Part shown: one piece after another, positions 63,912-64,000 of the stretch
Layout of the letters: every line of letters starts with the position of its first letter
Numbering within the stretch: position 1 is the first letter of the stretch
Assembly: GCF_000427465.1 (NCBI RefSeq)
Contig: NZ_KE386497.1
Coordinates: 693,014 to 757,013, forward strand
Direction of reading: 5' to 3'
Origin: Sinorhizobium arboris LMG 14919
GTDB taxonomy: Bacteria; Pseudomonadota; Alphaproteobacteria; Rhizobiales; Rhizobiaceae
Length of the DNA: 64,000 nucleotides
Translations under genes and position numbers: made by a program
Notes under the pieces: model-generated
What the model saw: only the letters and a program-made list of their open reading frames with translations
What the model was told of the DNA's origin: nothing
The model's database searches: none

Positions 63912-64000
63912 TCACCGGCCGCCGACTATCGCGAGCACAGTTTCTTGCTGCTGCCAAAGCATGGCGGCTCCGCTCAGCGCCATGAACCCGACCACAATTG
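63912..64000 (-). CDS. Possible C-terminus of a membrane protein (partial)
   Basis: Minus-strand frame entering at the window edge: VVGFMALSGAAMLWQQQET, then VLAIVGGR and TGA at 63914. It is hydrophobic and may be the last membrane helix of a gene beyond the window. Too short to assign. Confidence 0.35.
   Translation of the reverse strand, partial: IVVGFMALSGAAMLWQQQETVLAIVGGR

Overview
The window looks like part of a rhizobial genome (Sinorhizobium/Ensifer, Rhizobium or a close relative), probably from a plasmid or genomic-island-rich replicon. The base composition is GC-rich. It carries an AapJQMP-type amino-acid transporter, an arsenic operon in which the aquaglyceroporin AqpS sits where an ArsB/Acr3 pump would be (an arrangement described in S. 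meliloti), a CIRCE-controlled extra groESL pair, and many genes of rhizobial type.

Region 1 (1-11.2 kb) is metabolic. One minus-strand operon (3641 to 7) encodes an unrecognised 594-aa protein, a LarC C-terminal-domain-like protein and a full LarC nickel-cofactor protein. A second (10188 to 3879) encodes a PatB/MalY C-S lyase, a RidA imine deaminase and a four-gene amino-acid ABC transporter. A MetR-like LysR regulator is divergent from it. The same short palindrome, in the same context, lies before the regulator and before the LarC operon, so the two operons may be co-regulated around a sulfur amino acid. Region 2 (11.2-20.6 kb) holds oxidoreductases (alcohol dehydrogenase, amine oxidase, azoreductase, an NAD(P)-binding protein), an MFS transporter, a cupin, an esterase, LysR and HxlR regulators, and a Nudix gene interrupted by an amber codon.

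Region 3 (20.8-24.1 kb) is a compact candidate RiPP cluster: a 58-aa glycine-rich precursor-like peptide, a TauD/clavaminate-synthase-like Fe(II)/2-oxoglutarate dioxygenase and an ABC exporter, with an inverted repeat and a perfect 21-bp tandem repeat upstream. I consider it the best candidate here for an undescribed system. It is followed by a YhaO/YhaN-like nuclease-ATPase pair and a NYN-LOTUS RNase-like protein.

Region 4 (30-51 kb) is a defence and mobility island with many broken genes. It contains an HNH-RecQ chimaera, two serine-recombinase remnants, an AbiEi/AbiEii pair with an operator-like palindrome at its start codon, a radical-SAM/DUF6375 module opposite an unknown 329-aa gene, a membrane-anchored phage-type lysozyme operon, a Fic toxin-antitoxin pair, a TIR-domain protein with a partner, a frameshifted VirD4 coupling-protein fragment fused to an M48 protease, a twice-frameshifted MobQ relaxase with a candidate oriT, and a tyrosine integrase with an internal deletion. 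Beside these lies a tRNA-Leu(UAA) gene split by a 205-nt group I intron.

Region 5 (51.4-64 kb) has CIRCE-groES-groEL, a decaying stretch (fragments of a 2-hydroxyacid dehydrogenase and crcB, several tiny ORFs), a Kup K+ transporter split into two overlapping frames, the arsR-arsC(LMW)-aqpS-arsC(Grx)-arsH operon, and a REC-PAS-GGDEF-EAL protein. All functional statements are by sequence reading; no database search was run.
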